Of a stretch of DNA of 64,000 nt, positions 8,111-17,220 are shown piece by piece (the stretch's first letter is position 1; every line of letters starts with the position of its first letter). The translations under genes and the position numbers were made by a program. Origin of the DNA: Parabacteroides goldsteinii (GTDB taxonomy: Bacteria > Bacteroidota > Bacteroidia > Bacteroidales > Tannerellaceae); assembly GCF_015550595.1 (NCBI RefSeq), contig NZ_JADNBB010000004.1, positions 186,001 to 250,000 of the forward strand, read 5' to 3'. The notes beneath the pieces were generated by a model. It saw only the letters and a program-made list of their open reading frames with translations. It made no database searches and was not told where the DNA came from.

Positions 8111-8920
8111 ATGCGGAACAATTTGCGCAGATATGGCGTCGCTTTGTTAGTGGTTACTTTATTGGTTTCATGCAGTAAGGTTCCCGATGGAATTCTCTCT
8201 GAAAAGGAGATGAAGGCCGTCTTGCTCGATATGCAGCTGGCAGAGGCTATGATCAATACCGATTATAAGACTTATAGTGATGATGCAAAAAAGGAGGCGC
8301 TTTATCAGGGGGTGTTCCGCAAACATAAAATAGAACAGGCCGTCTACGACAGTTCGCTGGTATGGTATGGCCGTAACCTGGATATATATATGCAGGTGTA
8401 CGATCTGGTACTGGCGGAATTGAATGAACGTCAGAAAGCGCTGGGAGACGTACAGGCCAGTGCTGCTCCGGTATCGAAACAGGATTCTGTGGATATCTGG
8501 CCGCGACTGACTTATCTTACCTTTGAACCGAATGCCTTGTTTAACGGAGTGACGATCGATATCAAACCGGAGACAAACTATCCTTCCGGCAGTACTTTCG
8601 TCCTGGGAATGCGTGTCTGGGGATTGAATGCTAATATGAAGAATCATCCGGAAATTCGCTTGAGCGCTAATCAAGGGGATACGATCATTACCGTGAATGA
8701 TGAGGTGTTGAAAGACGGTTATCATGAGACGACTTTGCGTACGCTGCCGACCAAGCAGGTGAAGAGCGTATATGGCTTTATCCGTCTGGATGGGAAAGAT
8801 GACTCAACCTCTTATTTCAAAGTCTATGTGGATAGCCTGAACCTGATGCGGTACAATTACGGGCGGTTGTCTGCTCCTAAAGACTCTGTAAACATAGCCA
8901 ATAAAGATTCTGTAAAATAA
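8111..8920 (+). CDS. DUF4296-family lipoprotein
   Basis: A predicted lipoprotein. The signal peptide ends in a lipobox L-L-V-S-C at residues 17-21, and the following residues place it outside the inner membrane. Residues about 24-110 match my recollection of the DUF4296 domain (L-S-E-K-E-M-K-A-V-L-L-D-M-Q-L-A-E-A). This is a helical region common downstream of lspA in Bacteroidales. The C-terminal half is predicted beta-rich and has no recognised domain. The function is unknown. Its position directly after lspA, the enzyme that processes it, is conserved as far as I recall and suggests a role in envelope or lipoprotein biogenesis. Confidence 0.85.
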   Translation: MRNNLRRYGVALLVVTLLVSCSKVPDGILSEKEMKAVLLDMQLAEAMINTDYKTYSDDAKKEALYQGVFRKHKIEQAVYDSSLVWYGRNLDIYMQVYDLVLAELNERQKALGDVQASAAPVSKQDSVDIWPRLTYLTFEPNALFNGVTIDIKPETNYPSGSTFVLGMRVWGLNANMKNHPEIRLSANQGDTIITVNDEVLKDGYHETTLRTLPTKQVKSVYGFIRLDGKDDSTSYFKVYVDSLNLMRYNYGRLSAPKDSVNIANKDSVK

Positions 8921-8927
8921 TCCTTGT

Positions 8928-9260
8928 ATGCGCAGGATTGCTTCGCATTATATATACTGGAAGAAATGGTTCCGTATGCATTACCTCGAGTTGGATGCGG
9001 AAGGATGTTTCGTCGGTGTATATCCTCTGGAACAGGAAATAGCAAATACCGAATTTTATGATGGTACATTAATCCCTGTACCGGCAGGTATAACTGTTCC
9101 GGTAGGTGGAAATTTTGTGCCTGACCAATGGGTGTCGGCGGCCGATAACGTAACGGAGGGCAGTCCGGTTTTCGTCTTCCGGTTAACTCATTTTACTCCC
9201 GCGACGTCTGAACTCGGCACAGACGACTGCGGTCGCGATTGCCACATTCAACGACTCTGA
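8928..9260 (+). CDS. Small hypothetical protein of the lspA operon
   Basis: A 110-residue protein seven bases after the DUF4296 stop. It starts M-R-R-I-A-S-H-Y-I-Y-W-K-K-W-F-R-M-H-Y-L and has acidic and hydrophobic alternation without signal peptide or membrane segment, so it is probably cytoplasmic. The last 78 bases overlap the 3' end of the methyltransferase gene on the other strand. The overlapped C-terminus looks less protein-like than the first 80 residues. The family is not recognised. Composition and tight spacing support a real gene; the exact end is less certain. Confidence 0.55.
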   Translation: MRRIASHYIYWKKWFRMHYLELDAEGCFVGVYPLEQEIANTEFYDGTLIPVPAGITVPVGGNFVPDQWVSAADNVTEGSPVFVFRLTHFTPATSELGTDDCGRDCHIQRL

Positions 9261-9950
9261 GGTTTCCCGCTCCTGCGGATAGTTGGGGATATATAACTTT
9301 TCGTTTACAAGTGCTTCGATGTTCGGGCGGATGCCGTTTCCTTCGTTTCCCATAATGAGGATGCCTGTGCCGGATAATTCTTTCGTATACATATTCTCTC
9401 CATCGAGGAAGGTGCCGTACAGGGGGATTTTCTTTTCATGTTGCGCCTGCAGGTATGTTTGTAGGTCGGTGTAATGCACTTTTACATGGACCAGGGCACC
9501 CATGGTCGCCTGTACGGTCTTGGGGCTGAATACGTCTGCCGTATCCTGACTGCATACGATATGTTCGATCCCGAACCAATCGGCCAGCCGTATAATCGTA
9601 CCCAAATTGCCAGGGTCTTGTATCCCGTCGAGAGCGATGATCAGTTGGTTTGCCGGGTCTGCTTCTTCCAGCGACCAGACGGGACGTTTAAAGACGGCAA
9701 GTACATCCTGCGGGTTTTTCAGGAAGCTGGCTTTGCGGATATCTTCATCGTCGGCCTCCAGTAACTCTTTAGCTGGGATATCTCCCTGTGTCGCCATCCA
9801 GGAAGGTTTGGCTATCAGGAGGTCGCATTCGAATGCGACCAACATATCGGCCACGAGCTTATTCCCTTCGGCAACAAATGCATTTAACTCGTTACGAAAC
9901 TTCTTTAATTCAAGCGAACGGATCTGTTTTACTTTAGATTTACTCAGCAT
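9183..9950 (-). CDS. TrmH/SpoU-family RNA methyltransferase
   Basis: A 255-residue SAM-dependent 2'-O-ribose RNA methyltransferase with the trefoil-knot (SPOUT) fold. The N-terminal 95 residues are a substrate-binding domain (V-K-Q-I-R-S-L-E-L-K-K-F-R at the start). The catalytic domain carries motif 1 around L-D-G-I-Q-D-P-G-N-L-G-T-I-I-R, motif 2 at I-M-G-N-E-G-N-G-I, and motif 3 at S-E-S-L-N-V-A-I-A-T-A. The RNA target (rRNA or tRNA position) cannot be decided. The gene is divergent from the TamL gene across only 73 bases, so their promoters overlap. Confidence 0.93.
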   Translation of the reverse strand: MLSKSKVKQIRSLELKKFRNELNAFVAEGNKLVADMLVAFECDLLIAKPSWMATQGDIPAKELLEADDEDIRKASFLKNPQDVLAVFKRPVWSLEEADPANQLIIALDGIQDPGNLGTIIRLADWFGIEHIVCSQDTADVFSPKTVQATMGALVHVKVHYTDLQTYLQAQHEKKIPLYGTFLDGENMYTKELSGTGILIMGNEGNGIRPNIEALVNEKLYIPNYPQERETSESLNVAIATAVVCAEFRRRGSKMS

Positions 9951-10023
9951 CTTTACTCTTTTTACAAAGCAAAAGTAAGGGAATTTATTTAATTTCAGCT
10001 ACATTTGCGTGCGTAAAAGTTGA

Positions 10024-12378
10024 ATGATGAAGGGAATCCTCCATATACTATATTTCCTATGCTTTGCTTGGATACTGGCCGCTTGCAGTACGACAAAATA
10101 TGTCGGTGACGGAGAATATCTGCTGGATAAAGTAGAAATCGTTTCCGATAATAAATCCTATAAAGCCAATGAGTTGAAGCCTTATCTGAGGCAGCAGCCT
10201 AACTTTAAGGTGTTCGGACTAATGAAGTGGCAGCTTTTTGTATACGATTGGTCGGGGCGGAATGAGAAACGGTGGCTGAGTAAACAGCTTCGCCGTATTG
10301 GTGAACCGCCTGTTATTCTCGATACAGCTCTGGTGGATCAGTCGGCGGATGAGTTGAGGCGTTTCTTTATTAACAAAGGATATGTGAATGCTGAGGTCGC
10401 AGTTACGATAGATACGTCCAGGCAAAAAAAGGCGGTAGTCACTTATCGGATTAACTCGAATGAACCTTACCGGATACATAATTATACGATGAATTTGGAT
10501 GATCCGAAGATCGACAGTGTCGCTCATCTGAAAGCACCCCGGCGCTCAGCCGTGTCATCGGCTTTTCGTATTTCTCCGGAAGATTATAATTCCCTGATAA
10601 AGGATAGTGCACTCTTTGACCGGGATGTCCTGGATAAGGAACGTCAGCGCATCACAACCTTGCTTCGCAGGAGGGGGTATTATGCTTTCAATCGCGACTA
10701 TCTGGCTTATCTGGCCGATAGCTCTTATAATCGGAATATTGTGGATCTGGATATGGTCCTGAAGCCGTACCGCCAGCTTAAATCGGATGGTTCGGTTATC
10801 GATACGCTGCATCGCCAGTATTATATAAAGGATGTCACGATCGTTACGGATTATGACCCGTTGAATCAGGTGCAGAGTGATTTAAAACTGACTTCGTCCG
10901 ATACGGTGAAAGTCGGTGATCTACAGATATTATATGGTAAGAGCGGAAGAAGTATTCGTCCGAGTGTTTTGCGTAAGAGTACTTATATTACTCCGGGTCG
11001 CCTGTTCAACGAGCGGGGGGTGGAACAGACTTATTCTTCTTTTGCCGCTCTTCGGGCACTGAGAAATGTAAACATACGTTTTTCGGAAGTGGAGGAAGGG
11101 GATACGATGAAGCTGAATTGTACGATTCTGACTTCGCCGGCCAAACTGCAAGGCTTTGGTGTCGACCTGGAAGGTACGAACTCGGCCGGAGATTTTGGTT
11201 TTGCTTCGAGTGTGAATTATCAGCACAGGAATTTATTTAAAGGGTCGGAAGTATTTTCTGCTAAGGTGCGCGGTGCTTATGAAGCGTTGTCTTCCCAGTC
11301 GGATGGAAGTAGTTATTGGGAATTGGGGGCTGAGTCTTCCATTTTGTTCCCTCGCTTTTTGTTTCCTTTCATAAGTGATAATTTTAAGCGGAAGATTCGT
11401 GCATCCACCGAATTTAAGGTTAGTTACGGTATTCAGACACGTCCGGAATATCGCCGTGCTATCCTGTCCGGAGGGTGGAGTTATATCTGGCAGGATCGTT
11501 CAAATATGCAGGCGCGTCATACATTTAAGTTATTGGACATAGATTATGTGCATATCCCGAAGATCGATTCTACTTTTCAGGCGACTTTGCCTGAGTCGAT
11601 GAAACGTTATAATTTCACCGACCAGTTTGTAGTAGGCTCCGGATATACTTATTCATTCAGCAATTATAATCCTCAGAACCGATTAAGAAATACGCATTCG
11701 TTGCGTGTATCGTTTGAAATGGCGGGAAATATGCTTTATGCGATTTCTAAACTGACAAATGCGAAGAAGGATGAGGATGGCCTGTATCGTTTATTCGGTA
11801 TCAATTACTCCCAGTTTATAAAAGGAGATGTCGATTTCAGTAGAAGTATTGTGTTGGACAGTCGTAATAAACTGGCTTTTCATGCGGGAGTAGGAGTCGG
11901 CTATCCTTATGGAAATGCGAGGATGTTACCGTTCGAACGCAGTTACTTTTCAGGGGGTGCAAATAGTGTACGTGGATGGTCTGTCCGCTCACTGGGGCCG
12001 GGAAGTATGAAGATCAGTCCGGATGGTACTTTTGCCGACCAGGTAGGTGATATACGGTTGGACCTGAATATGGAGTATCGTACAAAGATGTTCTGGAAAT
12101 TTGAAATGGCTGCTTATGTGGATGCCGGAAATATCTGGACTATGCACAAGGACAAGGATCGTGAAAATGCTAATTTCGATTTTTCCCGTTTTTATAAAGA
12201 GATAGCTGTCTCTTATGGTTTAGGTTTGCGTCTTGATTTCGACTTCTTCCTGATTCGTTTTGATACGGGTATGAAGGCGTATAATCCTCAGGAAAGGGGT
12301 AAAGATCGCTGGGCTATTTTGAATCCTAATCTTAAGGGCAATTTTGCCTGGCATTTTGCCGTAGGTTATCCCTTCTAA
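10024..12378 (+). CDS. tamL: TamL-type BamA-superfamily outer-membrane lipoprotein
   Basis: A 784-residue Omp85/BamA-superfamily protein. It begins with a lipoprotein signal peptide (lipobox I-L-A-A-C near residue 21), which separates Bacteroidota TamL from plain TamA or BamA. Residues about 30-330 contain POTRA-like units (V-E-I-V-S-D-N, V-K-D-V-T-I-V-T-D). Residues about 370-784 form the 16-strand surface-antigen barrel, with the conserved G-G-A-N-S-V-R-G-W segment and the usual terminal Phe. The role is probably insertion or folding of outer-membrane proteins together with the inner-membrane TamB partner, which is not in this window. Two Met codons at 10024 and 10027 are possible starts. 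Confidence 0.88.
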   Translation: MMKGILHILYFLCFAWILAACSTTKYVGDGEYLLDKVEIVSDNKSYKANELKPYLRQQPNFKVFGLMKWQLFVYDWSGRNEKRWLSKQLRRIGEPPVILDTALVDQSADELRRFFINKGYVNAEVAVTIDTSRQKKAVVTYRINSNEPYRIHNYTMNLDDPKIDSVAHLKAPRRSAVSSAFRISPEDYNSLIKDSALFDRDVLDKERQRITTLLRRRGYYAFNRDYLAYLADSSYNRNIVDLDMVLKPYRQLKSDGSVIDTLHRQYYIKDVTIVTDYDPLNQVQSDLKLTSSDTVKVGDLQILYGKSGRSIRPSVLRKSTYITPGRLFNERGVEQTYSSFAALRALRNVNIRFSEVEEGDTMKLNCTILTSPAKLQGFGVDLEGTNSAGDFGFASSVNYQHRNLFKGSEVFSAKVRGAYEALSSQSDGSSYWELGAESSILFPRFLFPFISDNFKRKIRASTEFKVSYGIQTRPEYRRAILSGGWSYIWQDRSNMQARHTFKLLDIDYVHIPKIDSTFQATLPESMKRYNFTDQFVVGSGYTYSFSNYNPQNRLRNTHSLRVSFEMAGNMLYAISKLTNAKKDEDGLYRLFGINYSQFIKGDVDFSRSIVLDSRNKLAFHAGVGVGYPYGNARMLPFERSYFSGGANSVRGWSVRSLGPGSMKISPDGTFADQVGDIRLDLNMEYRTKMFWKFEMAAYVDAGNIWTMHKDKDRENANFDFSRFYKEIAVSYGLGLRLDFDFFLIRFDTGMKAYNPQERGKDRWAILNPNLKGNFAWHFAVGYPF

Positions 12379-12398
12379 TGAAAAAAAAGGCTTTCCGG

Positions 12399-12430
12399 TT
12401 TGCATATTAAAAAAAATAGTACTACCTTTG
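12399..12430 (+). promoter_or_regulatory. Promoter of tRNA-Arg
   Basis: TTTG (12399-12402), 20 bp, TACCTTTG (12423-12430): an exact match to the Bacteroidota consensus. The tRNA begins 16 bases after it. Confidence 0.8.
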
Positions 12431-12446
12431 CACCGCAAATAAGGAT

Positions 12447-12520
<74 letters not shown>

Positions 12521-12530
12521 CAATTTGAGA

Positions 12531-12567
12531 AACACCTTGCAATTTAATGTTGCAGGGTGTTTTTTTT
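12531..12567 (+). terminator. Rho-independent terminator after tRNA-Arg
   Basis: AACACCTTGCAA (12531-12542) pairs with TTGCAGGGTGTT (12550-12561), 12 bp with one G-U pair. A seven-base loop separates the arms and a run of T follows to 12567. Confidence 0.9.
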
Positions 12568-12703
12568 ATATATAATTCGATAGGCCGTTTAAGCAAAATA
12601 AAGAATTAAATTTAGTGTTTAATGCGTGAATATTAAATAAAAGATTGCTTTATTAAGGAAATATTGAATCTTTATGTATCTTTGATCTCTGTAAAAACAA
12701 TCA

Positions 12704-13267
12704 ATGAATTTAGGGATGAGCAGTAACAACGACGATATTTTATTGCTGAAACTGATAAAGCAGGGTGATCAAATCGCTTTTAAGCATTTGTTTTATCAGT
12801 ATACCGATTCGTTGGAGCGTTTCATTACCTATTATATTCATGACCGGGAAAAGTCGCAGGAGTTGGTATTGGATATTTTTACTTATATATGGGAGAATCG
12901 CGAACGTTTTGAGATAAAGTTAACATTAAAAGCCTATCTTTTTCAGGCTGCCCGTAATAAGGCTTTTACTTATATCCGTGATAAAAAAATCCCGGTTTAT
13001 TTAGAGGATCTCTCTGTCAGTGAAGTGGCGCAAGATTATAATTCGGATCTCGAATTTCAGGAATTGTACCGTTTGGTAGAGGAGGCCGTATGCCTTTTAC
13101 CGGAAAAGTGTAGGGAGGTATTCAGGAAAAGTCGGGAAGAGAATTTAACCAATAAAGAGATTGCCGAACAACTTCATATTTCAGAGAAGACGGTGGAGGG
13201 ACAAATAACAATAGCACTTAAGAAGATCAGAGTTTATTTGGGAGATTCTTATTCATATTTGTGGTGA
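12704..13267 (+). CDS. ECF RNA polymerase sigma factor, FecI type
   Basis: A 187-residue extracytoplasmic-function sigma factor. Region 2 spans about residues 22-90 (F-K-H-L-F-Y-Q-Y, then the D-I-F-x-x-I-W-E motif). Region 4 spans about 125-180 with the helix-turn-helix L-T-N-K-E-I-A-E-Q-L-H-I-S-E-K-T-V. It belongs to the class that works with a FecR anti-sigma and a TonB-dependent transporter carrying an STN domain. Both occur downstream at 16112 and 17221. The usual order is sigma then anti-sigma directly; here 2.8 kb of other genes lies between. A TATCTTTG -7 box is seen at 12677-12684, with no good -33. Confidence 0.95.
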   Translation: MNLGMSSNNDDILLLKLIKQGDQIAFKHLFYQYTDSLERFITYYIHDREKSQELVLDIFTYIWENRERFEIKLTLKAYLFQAARNKAFTYIRDKKIPVYLEDLSVSEVAQDYNSDLEFQELYRLVEEAVCLLPEKCREVFRKSREENLTNKEIAEQLHISEKTVEGQITIALKKIRVYLGDSYSYLW

Positions 13268-13280
13268 AAAAAACTTTATT

Positions 13281-13310
13281 TTTTAGGGGATACAGCGTTC
13301 TTTTGAGTCT
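13281..13310 (+). promoter_or_regulatory. Conserved block after sigma gene, copy 1
   Basis: A 30-base block starting TTTTAGGGG and ending TTTTGAGTCT. It matches 22 of 30 positions in a block directly before the anti-sigma start (16078-16107). This suggests a shared element, possibly an ECF-dependent promoter, or a duplicated sigma/anti-sigma junction. Confidence 0.45.
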
Positions 13311-13352
13311 ATATTTGTAAAAGAAAACGTTTTATAAATAATTCTCAATTCC

Positions 13353-13550
13353 ATGAATAAATTATTGTTACTATTTGGGGTATTTTGGGGGATAGGAGTT
13401 GCTTCTATCCACGGGCTAAATATTAATTTGGCTGATCCTACGATCTTTTATGAAAACGGAACTATGCGTTATGTATTCCACATCCACCATTCGAATCCGG
13501 GAGTGGCTCCCAGACAAACGTTTTTCTTCCCGCAATTGATAAATCAATAA
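13353..13550 (+). pseudogene. 5' remnant of a secreted GH43-like gene
   Basis: A 65-codon frame with a good signal peptide (M-N-K-L-L-L-L-F-G-V-F-W-G-I-G-V-A-S) followed by I-N-L-A-D-P-T-I-F-Y-E-N-G. The A-D-P-T-I-x-Y pattern is the first catalytic blade of GH43 and related five-bladed beta-propeller glycosidases, where the Asp is the catalytic base. After about residue 40 the similarity stops and the frame ends. Intact GH43 enzymes have over 300 residues, so this is the leftover start of a deleted gene. It sits between the sigma factor and the GH127 gene. Confidence 0.5.
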
Positions 13551-13593
13551 ACCTTCCGGCACACTGTCTATCCGGAAATAAAATAATTATATT

Positions 13594-15609
13594 ATGAAGA
13601 AAAGTATATTGTTCCTTTCTCTGATTTGTGGTGCTTGTACGGCACCACAAGACACTTTAGTGGAGCAGGTTGATAGATTATCAACTTCAACACAGAATGA
13701 TTATTATGTGAGTAACAGGGCTCCTTTACAACCGCAACAATTTATTAAACTCCCTGCCGGTACCATTCAGCCGGAAGGATGGTTGAAGCAACAACTGGAG
13801 TTGCAGAAAAATGGTTTGAACGGACATTTGGGAGAGATCAGTGCCTGGCTACAAAAGAAGGATAATGCCTGGTTGAAAACCGGTGGACAGTGGGGCTGGG
13901 AGGAAGTTCCTTATTGGCTCCGCGGATATGCAAACCTTGCTTATATCGTTCAGGATAACCAGATGTTGAATGAAGCTAAATTCTGGATTGAAAGTATCTT
14001 GAAAAGTCAGCGGGAAGATGGAAACTTCGGTCCAATGCATCTGAATGACGGTAAACAGGATTTTTGGCCGAATATGATCGTCCTGTGGATTATGCAGTCT
14101 TATTATGAATATTCGAACGATGAACGGATTATCGATTTTATGACAAAGTATTGTAATTATCTGCTTACTGTACCGGATGAAGATTTCTTATATAGTTATT
14201 GGGAGAATAGCCGTGGCGGAGACAATCTTTGGAGTGTCGTATGGCTATATAATCACACCGGATATAAGAATTTACTTACGCTAGGTGAAAAAATACATAA
14301 AAATACGGCTGACTGGACGAAATCGACTCAATTACCTAACTGGCATAATGTAAATGTAGCACAGTGTTTCCGTGAACCGGCTACTTATTATCTGTTTTCA
14401 GGAGATTCTTCTATGTTATCAGCCAGTTATAATGTGCAAAGCCTGGTACGCAGGGCATTCGGGCAAGTTCCAGGAGGAATGTTCGGGGCAGATGAAAATG
14501 CGCGTATCGGCTTTTTTGATCCCCGACAAGGTACTGAAACCTGCGGCTTCGTGGAACAGATGGCTTCTGATGAAATTATGCTTCAGATCAGTGGTGATCC
14601 TTACTGGGCTGAAAACTGTGAGGATGTAGCATTTAATAGCTATCCGGCGGCGTTAATGCCTGATTACAAAGCCCTTCGTTATATAACCAGCCCGAATCAT
14701 ATTGTAAGTGACTCTAAAAATCATCATCCGGGTATTGATAATAGCGGACCATTTCTTTCTATGAATCCGTTCAGTAGCCGTTGTTGCCAGCATAATCATG
14801 GCTTCGGTTGGCCTTATTATACCGAAAATCTTATTTATGCGACATCGGATAACGGAATGGCTGCCGTCTTATATAATGCTTGTCAGGCGAAAGTCAAAGT
14901 CGGAGGCGGAACTGAAGTGACAATAAAAGAACAAACAAATTATCCTTTTGAGGAAACGGTTCGTTTTACTTTGACGACTCCGGAAAATGTGACATTCCCA
15001 CTCTATTTACGTATTCCGTCATGGTGCAAAGATGCATCGGTTGCTGTGAATGGTCAGAAGCTGGGTGTTGATTTGATAGCTGGTAAATATGTAAAAATTA
15101 CGCGTGAATGGTCGGATGCGGATGAAATCGTTCTCACGGTTCCCATGACATTTAATTATCGCCAGTGGCAGGTTAATAAAAATAGTGTCAGTGTCGATTA
15201 TGGTCCTCTGACTTTGTCTTTAAAGATAGATGAAGATTATCAACAGAAAGACAGTCGTGAAACTGCTATCGGCGATTCAAAATGGCAGGAGGGGGCCGAT
15301 GCCTCTGCATGGCCAACTTATGAGATTTATCCGGCAAGCCCGTGGAACTATGCTCTGCAGATCAATGCTCCAATCTCTGTTCTACGCAAAGAGTGGCCTT
15401 TTGATAATAATCCATTTACATTGACAAATGTTCCTTTGATATTTAAGACACAGGGACGTCTTATTCCGGAATGGAAGATCGATGAATGCGGTTTATGCGG
15501 TGTGCTGCCATATGAAGATGCCAAGAAATCAGATACATTAGATGAAATAACATTGGTTCCGATGGGAGCTGCCCGTCTACGTATTGCATCATTTCCGACA
15601 ACGGAATAG
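13594..15609 (+). CDS. GH127/DUF1680-family glycoside hydrolase
   Basis: A 671-residue secreted lipoprotein (lipobox I-C-G-A-C near residue 15) of the DUF1680 group, which includes GH127 beta-L-arabinofuranosidases. Residues about 45-380 form an (alpha/alpha)6 barrel and the rest a beta-sandwich. The zinc-cysteine active site typical of GH127 is visible. Glu315 and Cys317 lie in T-E-T-C-G-F, and Cys397 and Cys398 lie in S-S-R-C-C-Q-H. In characterised members the second cysteine of that pair is the nucleophile. The likely action is release of L-arabinofuranose or a related pentose from plant glycans at the cell surface. Related families (GH137, GH142, GH146) share the fold, so the substrate is not certain. 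The gene is inserted between the sigma and anti-sigma genes. Confidence 0.85.
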   Translation: MKKSILFLSLICGACTAPQDTLVEQVDRLSTSTQNDYYVSNRAPLQPQQFIKLPAGTIQPEGWLKQQLELQKNGLNGHLGEISAWLQKKDNAWLKTGGQWGWEEVPYWLRGYANLAYIVQDNQMLNEAKFWIESILKSQREDGNFGPMHLNDGKQDFWPNMIVLWIMQSYYEYSNDERIIDFMTKYCNYLLTVPDEDFLYSYWENSRGGDNLWSVVWLYNHTGYKNLLTLGEKIHKNTADWTKSTQLPNWHNVNVAQCFREPATYYLFSGDSSMLSASYNVQSLVRRAFGQVPGGMFGADENARIGFFDPRQGTETCGFVEQMASDEIMLQISGDPYWAENCEDVAFNSYPAALMPDYKALRYITSPNHIVSDSKNHHPGIDNSGPFLSMNPFSSRCCQHNHGFGWPYYTENLIYATSDNGMAAVLYNACQAKVKVGGGTEVTIKEQTNYPFEETVRFTLTTPENVTFPLYLRIPSWCKDASVAVNGQKLGVDLIAGKYVKITREWSDADEIVLTVPMTFNYRQWQVNKNSVSVDYGPLTLSLKIDEDYQQKDSRETAIGDSKWQEGADASAWPTYEIYPASPWNYALQINAPISVLRKEWPFDNNPFTLTNVPLIFKTQGRLIPEWKIDECGLCGVLPYEDAKKSDTLDEITLVPMGAARLRIASFPTTE

Positions 15610-16111
15610 GAATTGTAATCGATTTCTTTAGCTATGAAACTTATTTTGTACGGATTATTTATGTATAGAAAGTATATGTAAATATTGGAATCTTCTGTTT
15701 ATCTTTGCTTCGTACAGCAAAAGGAAAGCGTAACCGGCTGTACAATGTACGAGTAAAGCATAAGCGTTTAAGATACTATCCGATTCTGAAATCTGGACAA
15801 TTTCACTATGACCGGATAAGGTACAACAAACGTTCATGCTCTTTTCTTGTTATATACCTAAGTTATTGCGTATACCAAGATAAAGAGCGTGGGCTGTTGT
15901 ATATATTGGTCATAGGGGCAGTCCAGAGCCTCAGAATCGATATGTCAACAGTTTCCACGCTTCTTTTTTTTATTATCCAATTCGGAAACTGGTGGATCTG
16001 GTAACCGTTTTGAATATGAGCAATTTATCTTCCCATGATCTTCCCGGATCAAATTTTTTCAAAGAAAAACACAATCCTTTTAGGGGGTAGCTATTCTTTT
16101 TGAGTCTCACG
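15610..16111. other. Intergenic region upstream of anti-sigma operon
   Basis: About 500 bases without a convincing gene. A -7 box TATCTTTG is at 15700-15707 with a poor -33. From there a leader of about 400 bases would lead into the anti-sigma gene. A 99-codon frame (15705-16004) has irregular composition and no family resemblance. Confidence 0.5.
16078..16107 (+). promoter_or_regulatory. Conserved block before anti-sigma gene, copy 2
   Basis: The second copy of the block that starts TTTTAGGGG and ends TTTTGAGTCT, ending four bases before the ATG at 16112. It agrees with the copy at 13281-13310 in 22 of 30 positions. Confidence 0.45.
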
Positions 16112-17113
16112 ATGTATAAGATGCAAAAAATGGATAGAAACATACCTTGGGATATTATAATAAAGGGATTTAAACATGAAATCTCGTTAGAAGAGCAAAT
16201 CGATTTGGAGCGATGGCTTGCTGACGAGAAAAATCTATCTGTATATAAAGATTTACAATCTCTTTGGTTGACTATAATAGAAGAAGGTACGACTTTTGAA
16301 TCGAATGTGGATGCTTTATGGGCAAAGATGGAGCTTCGCATGAAGAAAAATGAACCTAAAATAATAAAATTCTCGCAAGCTTCTTTCCGTTGGTTCTCCG
16401 GGGCTGCGTGTGTTTTAATCCTCGCTTTATTGTCTTTAACCGGATATATCTCTCTTGAAACATATAAAGGAGGACCAGTTTATACTTATTCTTCTCTGAC
16501 AGGCAAATCGAAAGTAATACTTCCTGATGGTTCGCAGGTTTGGTTAAATACTGAATCTACGTTGGAATATTCTGCTTCAATCTGGAATAAAACAAGAAAT
16601 GTAAAATTGAAGGGTGAGGCCTATTTTGATGTTAAGAAGGATCCGGATCGTCCTTTTATAGTCAAGAGTAATAATTTTGATGTTAGAGTACATGGTACTA
16701 CTTTTAATGTGGCAGCACGTGATAATGAGCCGAATATAAATGTAAGCCTGTTGTCTGGATCTGTAGTTGTAGCCAATGGTTCAGTATCAAAAAAGATAGT
16801 ACCGGGTGAAACGGCTGTCTGTTCCAAAAGTCAAGGCAGTATCCTGACAAAGAAAAATGATGTCCTTTTTGCTGCCATGTGGGCGAATGAGTCTATTCAT
16901 TTTGAGCGTAAATCAATTAAGGAATTATCCAAATATTTATCTAAATGGTATGGTGTAAAGATTATACTGGACCCTCTTATTCCTGAAGATCAGGCTTATA
17001 CTTTTTCGATCAGGCATGAACCTCTTGAAGAGATCCTTCGTTTAATGGCCCGGACAAATCCTATCCAATATAGTTTTGATGAAAAGAATATTGTGAAAAT
17101 TATGAATAAGTAA
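16112..17113 (+). CDS. FecR-type anti-sigma factor
   Basis: A single-pass inner-membrane anti-sigma regulator of about 333 residues. The cytoplasmic N-terminus (about 1-85) binds the sigma factor; a membrane helix follows at about 92-114 (G-A-A-C-V-L-I-L-A-L-L-S-L). The periplasmic FecR domain starts at L-P-D-G-S-Q-V-W-L-N, then G-E-A-Y-F-D-V, and the DUF4974-like C-terminal domain (V-L-F-A-A-M-W and on) ends the protein. It receives the signal from the STN domain of the SusC transporter downstream. The frame also opens with TTG at 16100, but ATG at 16112 is preferred because the conserved upstream block covers the TTG. ATG at 16121 or 16130 is also possible. Confidence 0.92.
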   Translation: MYKMQKMDRNIPWDIIIKGFKHEISLEEQIDLERWLADEKNLSVYKDLQSLWLTIIEEGTTFESNVDALWAKMELRMKKNEPKIIKFSQASFRWFSGAACVLILALLSLTGYISLETYKGGPVYTYSSLTGKSKVILPDGSQVWLNTESTLEYSASIWNKTRNVKLKGEAYFDVKKDPDRPFIVKSNNFDVRVHGTTFNVAARDNEPNINVSLLSGSVVVANGSVSKKIVPGETAVCSKSQGSILTKKNDVLFAAMWANESIHFERKSIKELSKYLSKWYGVKIILDPLIPEDQAYTFSIRHEPLEEILRLMARTNPIQYSFDEKNIVKIMNK

Positions 17114-17220
17114 AACCTTTAAAATCAAATGCCTATGAAGTAACAGGAAAGAAAAAGTAATAATGTTTTAACCTTTTTATTAATTAATTTATTTCGATAA
17201 TAATCTTAAAATAAGAGCTT

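Noticed and set aside
15705-16004. 99-codon open frame before the anti-sigma gene
   Set aside because: Irregular composition, no recognisable family, and it lies in what looks like a leader region after a promoter box.
16100-16111. TTG start for the anti-sigma gene
   Set aside because: It lies inside the conserved upstream block; the ATG at 16112 is a better start.
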